From: CAXMST01 sp963700785
GTDB taxonomy: Bacteria; Actinomycetota; Thermoleophilia; Solirubrobacterales; 70-9
Direction: 5' to 3'
Length of the DNA: 64,000 nucleotides
NCBI GenBank assembly: GCA_963700785.1
Contig: CAVOYZ010000006.1
Span: 62,001 to 126,000 of the forward strand
In this document: positions 7,379-16,374 of the stretch, piece by piece
Position numbering within the stretch: position 1 is the first letter of the stretch
Layout: each line of letters begins with the position of its first letter
Notes under the pieces: generated by a model
Told to the model about the DNA's origin: nothing
The model's input: only the letters and a program-made list of their open reading frames with translations
Databases searched by the model: none
Translations under genes and position numbers: made by a program

Positions 7379-9625
7379 CTACTCGCGCGCCCCGGCGCCG
7401 GTGACGCTCGGCTCACCCTCGGCGCCCGCGGCCGCGGCGTCCGGCTGCGGCTCGGCGCGGCTCGCAACGGCGGCTCCGACCCCGGGCGCAGACTCACCCT
7501 CGATCCGGACCCGCGGCAGGCGTCGGTCGAGCCAGTCGGGAAGCCACCAGGCGCGCTCCCCGAGCAGCTCCATGATCGCCGGGACCAGCAGGCTGCGGAT
7601 CACGAAGGCGTCGATCGCGATCGCCGTCGCGAGCGCGACCCCAAACAGCTTGATGATCAGATCGCCGCCGAGCGCGAAGCTGCCGAAGACGCAGATCATG
7701 ATCGCGGCCGCGGCGGTGATCACCCGGCCGGTGCTCGCCAGGCCGTGCATGACCGCGCCGGAGGCGTCGCCACGCCGCTCCCACTCCTCGTGCACCCGCG
7801 ACATCAGAAAGACCTCGTAGTCCATCGACAGCCCGAAGACGATCGCGAACACGAAGACCGGCAGGAAGGCCGCGATCGGGGCGGTCTCCGAGATCCCGAT
7901 CAGCTCGTTCCCCCAGCCGAACTGGAAGACCGCGACGACGACGCCGAACGAGGCCGCAATGCTGAGCACGTTCATCAGGATCGCCTTGACCGGGACCAGC
8001 AGCGAGCGGAAGGCGACCAGCAGCAGCAGGGCGCTGAGCAGGATCACGACGCCCATGAACAGCGGCAGCTTGCCGGCGATGTAGGTGGCGAAGTCGTTGG
8101 TGACCGCGGTCTCGCCGCCGAGGTGCGTCTCGGCGCCGCTGCGCTCGTCGAACGGGACCAGAACCTCGGCCCGCAGCCTGTCGACGAGCTCGCGCGTCTC
8201 CACCTCCTGGGGGCCGGTCGTCGGGTAGACGGTGATCAGCTCCGTATCGCCCGATGGGGCGGCGACCGGCTGCCCGACCCGGGCGACCCCGGGATCCTGC
8301 TCGAGGCCGGCGATGAGCGCGGCGTCGCCCTGATCGGTGCCGGCGAAGTCGCCGACCACCAGCAGCGGGCCGTTGAAGCCGGCGCCGAAGCCCTCGGCAA
8401 GCAGCTCGTAGGCCTGGCGGGTGGTGGTCTCGGAGCCGTCGGTGCCGGCGTCGGCGTTGCCGATCTCGATCGAGAAGATCGGGATCGCAAGCGCCACCAG
8501 CACCGCCACGGAGCCGAGCGCAGCCGCCCACGGGTGTCGCTGAATCGCCGCGCTCCAGCGCGACCACAGCCGCCCCTCCTCCCCGCTCGTTCCCCTCGCA
8601 CCGGGGAGGGTGAGCCGGTCGATCCGCCGCCCGACCTTGCTGAGCAGGGCGGGCAGCAGGGTCAGCGATGCGGCCATCGTGACCAGCACCGTCAGCGAGG
8701 CTGCGAGGGCCGGCCCGTAGAGGAAGTCGACGCCGATCGCGAACAGGCCGAGCAGGGCGACGCAGACCGTTGCCCCGGCGAACAGCACCGCGCGGCCGGC
8801 GGTGTCCATCGCGACCTCGACCGCGGCGTCTGGCTCGAGCCCGGCGCGCAGGCCGGAGCGGAAGCGGGTGACTACGAACAGCGCGTAGTCGATGCCGACG
8901 CCGAGGCCGATCATCCCGGCGAGCTGCGGGGAGAAGTCGGCCGTGTCGATCAGGTGGGTGAGCAGGGTGACCAGGCTGAGGGCGACGCCGAGCGCGATCA
9001 CCGCCGTGAGGATCGGCAGTCCCATCGCGACGACCGAGCCGAAGGTGATCAGCAAGACGATGATCGCCGCCGAGAGGCCGACCAGCTCGGCGGTGCTCGG
9101 GTCGCCCTGCTGGCTGTCGCGGATCGCGTCGCCGCCGAGCTCGACCTGTAGCCGCTCGCTCGGCGCGCCCTCTGCGGCGGCGAGCAGGCCGTCGACGGTC
9201 TCGTCGCCGACGTCGAAGGAGCGTTGCTCGAGCTGGGCCGTCGCGAGCGCGATCGTCTCGTCGCCGCTGACAACGGCATCGCGAGCGACCGAGCAATCCC
9301 CGGCGAGCGGCGACTCGATCCCGACGACCCCCGGGACCGCCGCGATCGAATCGAGGACCGAGCTCACCTCGGCGCAGACGTCGGGATCCGACAGCCGGCC
9401 GTCGGGCGCGCGGAAGACGACCTGGACGCCGTCGCCAGACTGGTCCGGGAAGCGCTGCTCGAGCAGCGAGACCGCCTGCGCGGAGTCCGAGTCGGGCAGC
9501 TCGAAGTTGGTCGAGTAGTCCTCGCCGATGTTGGCGGCCGCCGCCACGCAGACGACCAGCGCAGCCAGCCAGGCCGCGAAGGTCAGCCGCCGATGGCGGA
9601 TGCAGATTGAAGCGATCGCGCGGAT
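7379..9625 (-). CDS. MMPL/RND-family transporter, possible ATC start codon
   Basis: About 748 residues with two MMPL halves. Each has a large extracellular loop followed by five membrane helices; the RND-like motifs GVGIDYALFVVTRFRSG and GLSMDYEVFLMSRV carry the Asp-Tyr pairs linked to proton relay. These proteins export lipids or hydrophobic compounds. The first canonical start, GTG 9547, would delete helix 1. The frame continues upstream through IRHRRLTFAAWLAALVV, a perfect helix 1, to an ATC at 9625-9623 exactly where homologues have ATG, after AAAGGG. No ATG, GTG or TTG occurs in frame further up. The upstream neighbour on the same strand ends 85 bases away. Confidence 0.85.
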   Translation of the reverse strand: MRAIASICIRHRRLTFAAWLAALVVCVAAAANIGEDYSTNFELPDSDSAQAVSLLEQRFPDQSGDGVQVVFRAPDGRLSDPDVCAEVSSVLDSIAAVPGVVGIESPLAGDCSVARDAVVSGDETIALATAQLEQRSFDVGDETVDGLLAAAEGAPSERLQVELGGDAIRDSQQGDPSTAELVGLSAAIIVLLITFGSVVAMGLPILTAVIALGVALSLVTLLTHLIDTADFSPQLAGMIGLGVGIDYALFVVTRFRSGLRAGLEPDAAVEVAMDTAGRAVLFAGATVCVALLGLFAIGVDFLYGPALAASLTVLVTMAASLTLLPALLSKVGRRIDRLTLPGARGTSGEEGRLWSRWSAAIQRHPWAAALGSVAVLVALAIPIFSIEIGNADAGTDGSETTTRQAYELLAEGFGAGFNGPLLVVGDFAGTDQGDAALIAGLEQDPGVARVGQPVAAPSGDTELITVYPTTGPQEVETRELVDRLRAEVLVPFDERSGAETHLGGETAVTNDFATYIAGKLPLFMGVVILLSALLLLVAFRSLLVPVKAILMNVLSIAASFGVVVAVFQFGWGNELIGISETAPIAAFLPVFVFAIVFGLSMDYEVFLMSRVHEEWERRGDASGAVMHGLASTGRVITAAAAIMICVFGSFALGGDLIIKLFGVALATAIAIDAFVIRSLLVPAIMELLGERAWWLPDWLDRRLPRVRIEGESAPGVGAAVASRAEPQPDAAAAGAEGEPSVTGAGARE

Positions 9626-9710
9626 TGCGCCCTTTCGGTCTCGTTGTCGGCTGCCGCCTGCCGGACCGGGCCCGTTGATGCCGTCGGCGCGGCTGCCGCG
9701 GTCGGTAAAG

Positions 9711-11153
9711 CTACTTCTTGCCCTGCTTCCAGGTAAGGCTCTTCTGCCCGGCGAGCTTCGCCCGCAGCTTGCCCTTGCCCTTCAGCCTGGCCTTCGTCTT
9801 GAACACCTCCGCCGGCTCGACCTGCTTCGTCGCGACCGTCTTGAATCGCCGCTTGCCCGCCTTGACCTGGATCGCGACGGTGCCCGCGGCCGGCGCCCGT
9901 CCCCAGATCAGCACCTTCTTCTTCGACTTGCGGTCGCCGACCAGCGGGAACTGGAACGCGGTCCGCGACTTCTTCGCCTCGCCGTCCTCGAAGTAGACGC
10001 CGGTCTGGAACGGTCGCGAGCTGTCGTCGCCGACCTGGTAGAGCATCGCCAGCTCGACCCGGTCCTTCCAGTTCAGATAGAGCGCCTCAGAGATGTAGGC
10101 CGCCTGCTCGCGCAGCGACGGAATCTGTTTGCCGGTCTTGGGCGGGTTCGAGTGCCACCAGAACTCGGTGTTCCAGACCGGGCGTTGACCGCCCGGCTGC
10201 ACGTTGCCGGCCGACTCCGCGATTCGGAGCATCTTCACGATCGTTCCCATCTCGGCGATCCCGGCGTCGTCGGCGCCGGCCTTCTTGCGCGGCGGACGAT
10301 TGGAGTTGATCGGGTGGTGGCTGAGGACGTCGAACTTCGCCTTCACCGGGCAGTTGACCGGCTTCAGCTCCTTCTTCTTCGCCTTCAGGCAGAGGAAGTC
10401 ACGCAGGAACTCGAGTGGACCGACCCGTGGCTTGCCCTTGGGGCCGCCGTCGCTGCCGATCGGCGCGAGCGCCCCGCCGACCACCTGAGCGCTTGGCGAG
10501 ACCGCGTGGACTCCCTCGTAGAAGGCGTTCAGCATCAGCTTGTAGTTGTCGGGGCTGACCGGCTTGCCGCCGGCGAGCTGGGGGTTGTAGAAGGAAGACA
10601 GGTTGGGCTCGTTCCAGGCCTCCATCGCGGCGACGCGCGGCAGCGTCAGGCCCGGGTTGAGCGGGTCGGGGAAGTCGCCGCTGTAGCGGACCGCGAGCGC
10701 CGTCGCAAAGGCCCGGGCCGCATCGGGGTCAGGTCGCCAGGTGCCGGGGTCAGCCGCCGGGTCGCGGCCCGGTCCCTCGGCCCAGCTGGGCGCGCTGCTG
10801 ACCGTGATCAGGATGTTCTGACCGCGGCTGGCTGCGTCGCGGACCGCGGCGTCCGCGTTCGCCCAGCGGTACTCGAGCGATCCCGGATCGGTCGGGATCA
10901 GGGGCGGGCTCGGCGCGATCCCGGCCCAGCCGATGCCGACCCGCGCCCACTGGCTGCCGACGTCGACCGCGCGATTCATCCACTCGCTACGGACCGCTGC
11001 GTCGGCCGAGTTGAAGCGCGGCTCGGCGAAGCCGAGATCGATTCCCGGCGCCGCCCCGGCTGCCGCCGGGAACGCGGATGCGATCGCGCTGCCGACGAGC
11101 AACACGGCAAGGCAAATCGAACGCCGCAAGCGGCTTCCCCACCTGAGTTCCAT
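9711..11153 (-). CDS. Secreted glycoside-hydrolase-like protein, clan GH-A type TIM barrel
   Basis: 480 residues with a signal peptide (about 10-35). The sequence has the beta-strand 4 motif EAWNEPN, the usual acid/base Glu of clan GH-A, and later VWNTEFWW, a good candidate nucleophile Glu. Together these suggest a retaining glycosidase related to families such as GH5, GH39 or GH42. A basic beta domain forms the C-terminus (about 400-480, rich in Lys). Start ATG 11153 (MELRWGSR) is preferred because it opens directly into the signal peptide; an upstream start at 11225 is possible. It is divergent from the 11247 gene. The sugar substrate cannot be assigned. Confidence 0.7.
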   Translation of the reverse strand: MELRWGSRLRRSICLAVLLVGSAIASAFPAAAGAAPGIDLGFAEPRFNSADAAVRSEWMNRAVDVGSQWARVGIGWAGIAPSPPLIPTDPGSLEYRWANADAAVRDAASRGQNILITVSSAPSWAEGPGRDPAADPGTWRPDPDAARAFATALAVRYSGDFPDPLNPGLTLPRVAAMEAWNEPNLSSFYNPQLAGGKPVSPDNYKLMLNAFYEGVHAVSPSAQVVGGALAPIGSDGGPKGKPRVGPLEFLRDFLCLKAKKKELKPVNCPVKAKFDVLSHHPINSNRPPRKKAGADDAGIAEMGTIVKMLRIAESAGNVQPGGQRPVWNTEFWWHSNPPKTGKQIPSLREQAAYISEALYLNWKDRVELAMLYQVGDDSSRPFQTGVYFEDGEAKKSRTAFQFPLVGDRKSKKKVLIWGRAPAAGTVAIQVKAGKRRFKTVATKQVEPAEVFKTKARLKGKGKLRAKLAGQKSLTWKQGKK

Positions 11154-11246
11154 GCGCGGAATGATGGCAGGCGCGGTCCCCGCACCGATCGGTACGCGCG
11201 TCGATCTCACCCTCCTGCGATTCAAGGTCCGCCGGCAGCGGCCGAA

Positions 11247-12926
11247 ATGAAGACGGTGAGGGCGGAATCGTCCATTCGCAGCCGTCCCTGGGCGGCGATC
11301 GTCGCGCTGACCGCATCAGCGTCGCTCGCGCTCGGCGCCTTCGCCGGCTCGGCCGCAGGGTCGGTTCGAACCACCTCGACCGAGTACGGCAAGGCGGAGC
11401 GGGTGAAGCTGCTGCCGATCACCAAGCAACCGTGGCAGGAGACGCGCTCGGTGATGAGCCTCGGATCGGAGCGGGTCGGCGAGTTGCTGGCCGGGGACCG
11501 GATCGAGGCGGCCGGCGATTTCGAGGTGACGACCTGCCTGAAGCCCGACCCGCGCCATCCCGGCGGCGGTCAGCCCTGCATCGGCGATATGTACGGCTAC
11601 AACCCGACGATCCGGGCGCAGCTGGTGCTGGCCCCGAGCGCGTCGGCGACGGGTTCCAGCGAGACCAAGGCGATCAGCAAGACGAAGACGCTCACCTGCC
11701 GCCAGGACCACCCGGTCCGCAACCACCACTGCGTCGTCTCGATTCCCTGGAGCGGCCTGAAGATCGACGATCCCTCCAGCCTGCCCTGCCCGAGCGGCGC
11801 CTGCAGCGTCAACATGCTGGTCACCGCCTTCAACCCTGCGGCCGGCAGCGGCGAGAAGGTCGTGGTCGGCTCCAGTGATGACAACAAGCGGATCCACCAG
11901 GGCCTGGCACAGCTGAGCTCGGTTCGCTACCGGGGCAAGGGCAAGCCCTCGAAGGTCTGGCGCGGCGGCAGGGCGCGAAAGACGATGCCGGTCGTCCCCG
12001 ACGGCTCGAAGCCGAAGCGGACGGTGATCTACTCGGCCAAGGTCAGCCGGCTGAAGGCCGGCGATCAGCTGGTCGTCGACGCCCGCGCCCAGGCCGCGAT
12101 CAACCGCCTTCCCTACAACGTCTTCCAGCGGACCGAGGTCGTCTTCGCGAAGACGAAGAAGTCGACCAAGGCATTCGGCAAGCCGCTTGATACCACCGCC
12201 CGGGTCTCGGCCTCGAGCGGCTTCAACTGCACCCAGAAGAAGAGCGCCCACGCGCGCAACTGCGACATCCGCAAGACCGGCGTGTTGAGCGTCAAGAAGA
12301 ACGTCAAGGGCCCGTTCTACGTCAACCTCGTCGCCGGCCAGCAGGCGGTCGGGATCGACACCCAGACGCGGCGCTGGCGCTCGGGGCACTCCAGCCGGGT
12401 GCAGAAGGGCGGCTACGTGCGGGTCGAGCGCTACTCGGGATCGAGCGCCTGTAAGACCTGCTCGACCGGGTGGACCAGCTTCAACGCGGTCAACCGGCCG
12501 ACCTCGGGCAAGCCGGCGAAGCTGGTCAGCCAACTGGCCCCGTTCGGGATCACCTCGGGCGCCTACAACTGCAGCGGCCGCAGCGACGGCTCCTACGTCT
12601 GCAAGTGGCGCTCGGAGGGCCGCTTCGGCGACTCGCCGAAGTACAGCTGCGAGACGCGGGCGACGATGCGCAAGAAGGCGAAGCGGTTCAAGCTCAAGGT
12701 CTGCAAGTCGGCGCTCGGCGCGCAGCTGTGGGACCGGCTGCTGAACGTCCAGAACCCGGTCGATCCAAGCTTCACCGGCTCCTGCGACGAGCAGAACGGC
12801 GGCGACTTCAAATGCAAGTGGTTCGGCGACATGATGCACGGCCCCCAGGCCGGCAAGGGCTGCAAGGGCTTCGGCGTCTACAAGCTCCCCGAGCACCGCT
12901 GGGTGATCGACCCCTGTAGGCCCTGA
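11247..12926 (+). CDS. Secreted Cys-rich protein of unknown function
   Basis: 559 residues. After a signal peptide (about 15-38) come beta-rich regions with many Cys pairs (CLKPDPRHPGGGQPC, CRQDHPVRNHHC, CPSGAC) and a distinct C-terminal Cys-rich third (SGAYNCSGRSDGSYVCKW, SCDEQNGGDFKCKW). Those two C-terminal motifs share a C-x(8-9)-C-K-W pattern, so they may be a duplicated module. No catalytic signature is seen. ATG 11247 has only a weak Shine-Dalgarno; the 93-base gap to the divergent 11153 gene must hold both promoters. An extracellular matrix or envelope role is a guess. Confidence 0.7.
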   Translation: MKTVRAESSIRSRPWAAIVALTASASLALGAFAGSAAGSVRTTSTEYGKAERVKLLPITKQPWQETRSVMSLGSERVGELLAGDRIEAAGDFEVTTCLKPDPRHPGGGQPCIGDMYGYNPTIRAQLVLAPSASATGSSETKAISKTKTLTCRQDHPVRNHHCVVSIPWSGLKIDDPSSLPCPSGACSVNMLVTAFNPAAGSGEKVVVGSSDDNKRIHQGLAQLSSVRYRGKGKPSKVWRGGRARKTMPVVPDGSKPKRTVIYSAKVSRLKAGDQLVVDARAQAAINRLPYNVFQRTEVVFAKTKKSTKAFGKPLDTTARVSASSGFNCTQKKSAHARNCDIRKTGVLSVKKNVKGPFYVNLVAGQQAVGIDTQTRRWRSGHSSRVQKGGYVRVERYSGSSACKTCSTGWTSFNAVNRPTSGKPAKLVSQLAPFGITSGAYNCSGRSDGSYVCKWRSEGRFGDSPKYSCETRATMRKKAKRFKLKVCKSALGAQLWDRLLNVQNPVDPSFTGSCDEQNGGDFKCKWFGDMMHGPQAGKGCKGFGVYKLPEHRWVIDPCRP

Positions 12927-13000
12927 GCGCCGCTGCGGGCTCCGCCTCAGCGGGGTTCGGGCCGAAGCGGCCGGGCGCGCGGATCTGCTGTGATTCGCCG

Positions 13001-13735
13001 ATGTCCGAGGTCCGCACCTTCTCCGTCCCGCGACGCTTCTGCGGACCGCCTGGGTGGGCGAACGGCGGCTTCAGCTGCGGCAGCTTCGCCGCCGGGATCG
13101 AGGGCGCGGCGGAGGTGACCCTGCGAAAGCCGATCCCGCTCGACCGGCAGATCCTGATCGAGGCCGACGGCGACGGCTACACGGCGACCGGCGATGACGG
13201 GGAGTTGCTCGCCGAGGCCCGGCCGGCGGCGGCGCTGGACGGGCTCCGCCCGCCCGCCCGGCCGTCGGTCGAGGAGGCGGCGGCAGCCTCCACGGACTCC
13301 CCCTTCCGCGGCCCCGACCACACCTACCCGGGCTGCTTCGTCTGCGGGCCCGAGCATCCGCACGGGCTCGAGATCTTCGTCGGCCCGCTCGAGCGCGGCC
13401 CGCACGACCCCGAGGCCTTCGCCGACCGGTTCACGATCGAGCCGGGGCTCGCTGAGGACGACGGCAACGCCGGCCCCGGCCTGGTCTGGGCCGCGCTCGA
13501 CTGCCCCTCCTACGTGCCGCCGTTCTGGTCTCATGCGCCGGTGCTGCTCGGACGTCTGGCGGCCGAGCAGCTCGAGCCGGTGCCGACCGGCGAGCCGCTC
13601 GTCGCCGTCTCCTGGCCGCTGGAGATCGACGGCCGCAAGCTGCACTCGGCCTCGGCGGTGCTCGACGGCGACGGTCAGATCCTCGCCCGGGCCCGGGCGC
13701 TGTGGATCCAGCTGCGGCAGCCGCTGGCGCCCTGA
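13001..13735 (+). CDS. Hotdog-fold thioesterase-like protein (PaaI-like)
   Basis: 244 residues. The centre has CFVCGPEHPHGLEI (about 111-125), the CxVCGxxNPxGL-type motif found in many acyl-CoA thioesterase-like hotdog proteins, followed by a second half resembling the fold (GPGLVWAALDCPSYV, LVAVSWPLEIDGRKLHSASAVLDGDG). It is longer than a single hotdog domain (about 140 residues), so an N-terminal degenerate hotdog is likely. No signal peptide; cytosolic. A short GC-rich hairpin at about 12930-12956 may end the preceding gene. Its stop is six bases from the convergent nuclease gene. Acyl substrate unknown. Confidence 0.65.
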   Translation: MSEVRTFSVPRRFCGPPGWANGGFSCGSFAAGIEGAAEVTLRKPIPLDRQILIEADGDGYTATGDDGELLAEARPAAALDGLRPPARPSVEEAAAASTDSPFRGPDHTYPGCFVCGPEHPHGLEIFVGPLERGPHDPEAFADRFTIEPGLAEDDGNAGPGLVWAALDCPSYVPPFWSHAPVLLGRLAAEQLEPVPTGEPLVAVSWPLEIDGRKLHSASAVLDGDGQILARARALWIQLRQPLAP

Positions 13736-13741
13736 TCCCGC

Positions 13742-14149
13742 TCAGAGACGCAGCAGCTCGTAGCCAACGCGCCCGTCGGCGATCGCGTCGCGAACGGCGC
13801 GCTCGTTCGCGTTCAGCCGGCCCGACCCGGTCTTGACCTCGAGCAGGACGACCTCCTGCAGGGCCCCCTCCCCGAGACCGTCGAAGACGACGAAGTCGAC
13901 CGGAGCTCCGAGGAAGCGGGCGTCGGCCGGGTCGAAACGCTCGGCGAAGGCGGGGCTCAGCGGCGCCAGCTGCTCGGCCGCCTTGCCGCCACGAACGCCG
14001 CGACTGCGGCGGGCGGCGTCGCGGCGCGCCGCGGTCAGGTCCTCGTCGTCGTAGCGATAGATCGCCCGGTAGCGGGCATGGGCGACGGCCAGCCGGATCA
14101 GCGCCAGGACGGCGACCAGCAGGGCGACCAGGAGGACGGGCTCGCTCAT
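13742..14149 (-). CDS. Membrane-anchored Holliday-junction-resolvase-related nuclease
   Basis: 135 residues: one N-terminal membrane helix (about 4-22), then an Endonuc_Holl-like domain with conserved AEQLAP, PADARFLGAPVDFVVFDGL and VVLLEVKTGSGRLNANER. The D(x)n-ExK pattern (VDFVVFD and LEVKTG) is the PD-(D/E)xK nuclease core. Proteins of this family are predicted endonucleases related to archaeal Hjc; experimental roles are poorly known. Start ATG 14149 is preferred over longer frames because a TTCAAT hexamer lies seven bases upstream and the helix begins at once. It is divergent from the methyltransferase gene. Confidence 0.75.
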   Translation of the reverse strand: MSEPVLLVALLVAVLALIRLAVAHARYRAIYRYDDEDLTAARRDAARRSRGVRGGKAAEQLAPLSPAFAERFDPADARFLGAPVDFVVFDGLGEGALQEVVLLEVKTGSGRLNANERAVRDAIADGRVGYELLRL

Positions 14150-14237
14150 CGACGGGATTGAACGGGCTCGGGCGGCGGCAGCGCGAAACTGCAACCGGCC
14201 CTGCAGCCGGGGCGCTCCGGGTAGGGTCGGGGCCGGC

Positions 14238-15056
14238 ATGTTCTCCCGCGACTCGAACGCGATCAGCGCGACCGCCCACTACACCGGGGAGGTCTGGCGG
14301 CGCAACGGGCTCGGATACGAGGCGCTCGGAACCCCGCAGGGCCGGGTGCTGTATGAGTCGCTGCGACCGCTGATGGCGCTCTCCAGCGCGCTCGGCGGCG
14401 ACACGCTCGAGGGCTTTCTGCTCGCCCGCCACCGGCTGATCGACGAGCTGCTCGAGAGCGAGATCGAGGCCGGGAAGGTCGGCCAGGTGATCGAGATCGC
14501 GGCCGGCATGTCGCCGAGGGGGCTGCGGTTCAGCACCCGGCACCCGGATCTGACCTACGTCGAGGCCGACCTGCCGGCGATGGCGGCGAGAAAGCGCGCG
14601 GCGCTGGCGAAGGCCGGCGGCAGCCACCCGGTCGCCGACTTCGACGCGCTCAGCGAACGCGGCCCGACGAGCCTCGCCTCGCTCGCCGCCGACCTCGACC
14701 CCGACGCCGGCCTGGCGGTGATCAGCGAGGGCCTGCTCAACTACTTTCCGCGCGAGCAGGTGGACCCGATCTGGACGCGAATCGCGACCGCCCTCGGGGA
14801 GTTCAGCGGCGGCATCTACCTCGCCGACCTGTTTCTGGGCAGCGGCAACTCGGGCAGCATTCAGCGGGCCTTCAGCGCGCTGCTCGGGGCGTTCGTCCGG
14901 GGCCGCGTGCACTTCCCCTATGGGGACGCAGCGCAGGCCGAGGCGGGGCTGATCGCGGCGGGCTTCGATGCGGCGACCCTGCACGCCGGGTCCGAGGGCG
15001 GATCGGGCCCCGGGGCGGACCGGGTCAAGGTGATCGAGGCGCGCGTCGCCGGCTGA
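14238..15056 (+). CDS. Class I SAM methyltransferase, LCMT family
   Basis: 272 residues with the leucine-carboxyl-methyltransferase-type order: an N-terminal helical part, then VIEIAAGMSPRGLRF (SAM-binding loop, about 84-98), YVEADLPAMAARKRA (acidic end of beta 2), and AVISEGLLNYFP (about 155-166), typical of bacterial LCMT-like O-methyltransferases. Bacterial members act on small molecules or polyketide-like substrates, not PP2A. The start ATG 14238 follows TAGGGT (14222-14227) and ten bases, with no Shine-Dalgarno. It is divergent from the nuclease gene, 88 bases apart. Substrate unknown. Confidence 0.75.
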   Translation: MFSRDSNAISATAHYTGEVWRRNGLGYEALGTPQGRVLYESLRPLMALSSALGGDTLEGFLLARHRLIDELLESEIEAGKVGQVIEIAAGMSPRGLRFSTRHPDLTYVEADLPAMAARKRAALAKAGGSHPVADFDALSERGPTSLASLAADLDPDAGLAVISEGLLNYFPREQVDPIWTRIATALGEFSGGIYLADLFLGSGNSGSIQRAFSALLGAFVRGRVHFPYGDAAQAEAGLIAAGFDAATLHAGSEGGSGPGADRVKVIEARVAG

Positions 15057-15066
15057 ACGGCCGCGC

Positions 15067-15381
15067 TCAGCGGCTCTCGAGCGCCTCGGCCGGCAGGTGC
15101 GCCTCCGCCATGTCGACCCGGGAACCGTGGAAGGGCACGCCCTCGGCCTCGAGCAGGCGACGCTGGCGAGCCCCCTGGGCGAGCGAGCCGTCGGCGCGCA
15201 CGACCCGGTGCCAGGGCACCGAGGCGTCGCGGCAGGCGGCGAGCACCGCGCCCGCGAGCCGCGGCGCGGCGGGACTGAGGTCGCGATAGCTGGTCACGAA
15301 GCCCTCCGGCACGGCTCTGGCGCGCGCGAGGATCTCCCGCCCCCGGGCGGTCGTCTCGAGCGGCTTCGGTCGGTGCGGCAA
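15067..15381 (-). CDS. Alkyltransferase-like protein (ATL), MGMT homologue lacking the active Cys
   Basis: 104 residues with the DNA-binding winged helix of O6-alkylguanine-DNA alkyltransferases (VPEGFVTSYRDLS...PRLAGAVLAACRD). The acceptor motif PCHRVV is replaced by PWHRVV, with Trp at residue 57. Known ATL proteins (E. coli and S. pombe types) have this swap; they bind alkylated guanine without repairing it and hand it to nucleotide excision repair. A TTG start at 15381 gives the usual ATL length, and no in-frame ATG exists near it. A TAGCAT hexamer lies ten bases upstream. The gene is single and divergent from the GH25 gene, with a 42-base palindrome between them. Confidence 0.75.
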   Translation of the reverse strand: MPHRPKPLETTARGREILARARAVPEGFVTSYRDLSPAAPRLAGAVLAACRDASVPWHRVVRADGSLAQGARQRRLLEAEGVPFHGSRVDMAEAHLPAEALESR

Positions 15382-15449
15382 GGCGCCATGGATGCTAGGC
15401 GCCGGCCGCGAGGGCGAGCGCCGAACCGTGGACCCCCCGTGCAACCGGA

Positions 15450-15491
15450 GCGTGAACCTTCCGGGGGCCGCTGGGCACCCGAAGCGTTCAC
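15450..15491 (-). repeat. 42-bp imperfect palindrome, copy A
   Basis: Read on the minus strand it begins GTGAACGCTTCGGG and ends GGTTCACGC, and is 42 bases long. Both ends and the length match the element at 34983-35024; the middle 19 bases differ. It folds into a hairpin and lies between the divergent ATL and GH25 genes, where a terminator is not expected. Confidence 0.6.
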
Positions 15492-15544
15492 GCGCGGGGC
15501 TTGGCGGCCGGTGCGGTGGCCGCCCTCTGCCAGACTTCGCGGTG

Positions 15545-16324
15545 ATGGTCGGGGAGATCGGCAGCGGGCGGCGGTTGCGGTGCCGGTGGCTGATCGTCGC
15601 CGCGCTCGCGGCAGTGGCGACGTTCGCGGCGCTACCGGCCCGCGCCACGGCCGGCCTCCCGCGGGGGATCGACGTCTCGCGCTTTCAGGGCGGGATCGAC
15701 TGGCCGGCGGTTGGGGGGACCAAGGTCAGCTTCGTCTTCGCCCAGGCGAGCCGCGGCAGCGGCGATGACTGCCTCGTGCGCCGCGGCCGCTGCGGCGCGG
15801 ACAACTTCTACGGGCGCAACGTCGCCGGCGCCGAGGCCGCGGGGCTTCCCGTCGGCCCCTACCACCGCGCCTTCGCCTCGGGCCGGACGCGCGCGCGGGC
15901 GCAGGCCGACGCCCGCCACGAGGCCCGCGTGTTCAGCGCGGCGGTGATGGCGGTGGGCGACTTCGACCTGCGGCCGGTTCTCGACGTGGAGTCGCCGTTC
16001 ACCAGGCTCAACGCCGGGCGCCTGCGGCTCTGGATCAGGACCTGGCTCGAGCGGGTAGAGCGCAAGCTCGACGTCAAGCCGATCATCTACACCAACGCGA
16101 CGAGCTGGTCGGCGACCGGCGACACGCTCCGCTTCGCGCGACGTGGCTACCGGCTCTGGGTCGCGAACTTCGGGGTCCGCAGCCCGCTCGTCCCGGCCGG
16201 CAACTGGGCCGGCCGCGGCTGGTCGATCTGGCAGTTCACCAGCACCGGCAGCGTCCGCGGGATCGAGGGGAACGTCGACAAGAACAAGCTCGGCGTGCCG
16301 CTCAGCAGGATCGAAGCAGGCTGA
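15545..16324 (+). CDS. Secreted GH25 lysozyme
   Basis: 259 residues with a signal peptide (about 10-38) and a GH25 barrel: GIDVSRFQGGIDW (first catalytic Asp), SFVFAQASRG, GPYHRAF, RPVLDVESP (catalytic DxE), PIIYTNATSW, LWVANFG and WSIWQFTSTG. GH25 enzymes cut the MurNAc-beta-1,4-GlcNAc bond of peptidoglycan. The protein is exported and would act on the cell wall, its own or that of prey. It has no extra wall-binding domain. ATG 15545 is preferred; GTG 15542 is adjacent and in frame. Divergent from the ATL gene. Confidence 0.9.
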   Translation: MVGEIGSGRRLRCRWLIVAALAAVATFAALPARATAGLPRGIDVSRFQGGIDWPAVGGTKVSFVFAQASRGSGDDCLVRRGRCGADNFYGRNVAGAEAAGLPVGPYHRAFASGRTRARAQADARHEARVFSAAVMAVGDFDLRPVLDVESPFTRLNAGRLRLWIRTWLERVERKLDVKPIIYTNATSWSATGDTLRFARRGYRLWVANFGVRSPLVPAGNWAGRGWSIWQFTSTGSVRGIEGNVDKNKLGVPLSRIEAG

Positions 16325-16374
16325 ACCGCGGCCGAGCCCAAGGCTCCCACCGGGCTCCGGGTAGGGTGCGCCCC

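Noticed and set aside
7745..9151. 468-codon plus-strand frame opposite the MMPL gene
   Set aside because: Composition (RDQQRAEGDQQQQG-like) is the shadow of hydrophobic codons; the minus strand has clear MMPL motifs.
9528..11246. Very long plus-strand open frame running antisense to the glycosidase gene and upstream of the real 11247 gene
   Set aside because: It is Arg/Leu/Asp-rich low-complexity sequence typical of the opposite strand of a high-GC gene; the true gene starts at 11247 with a signal peptide.
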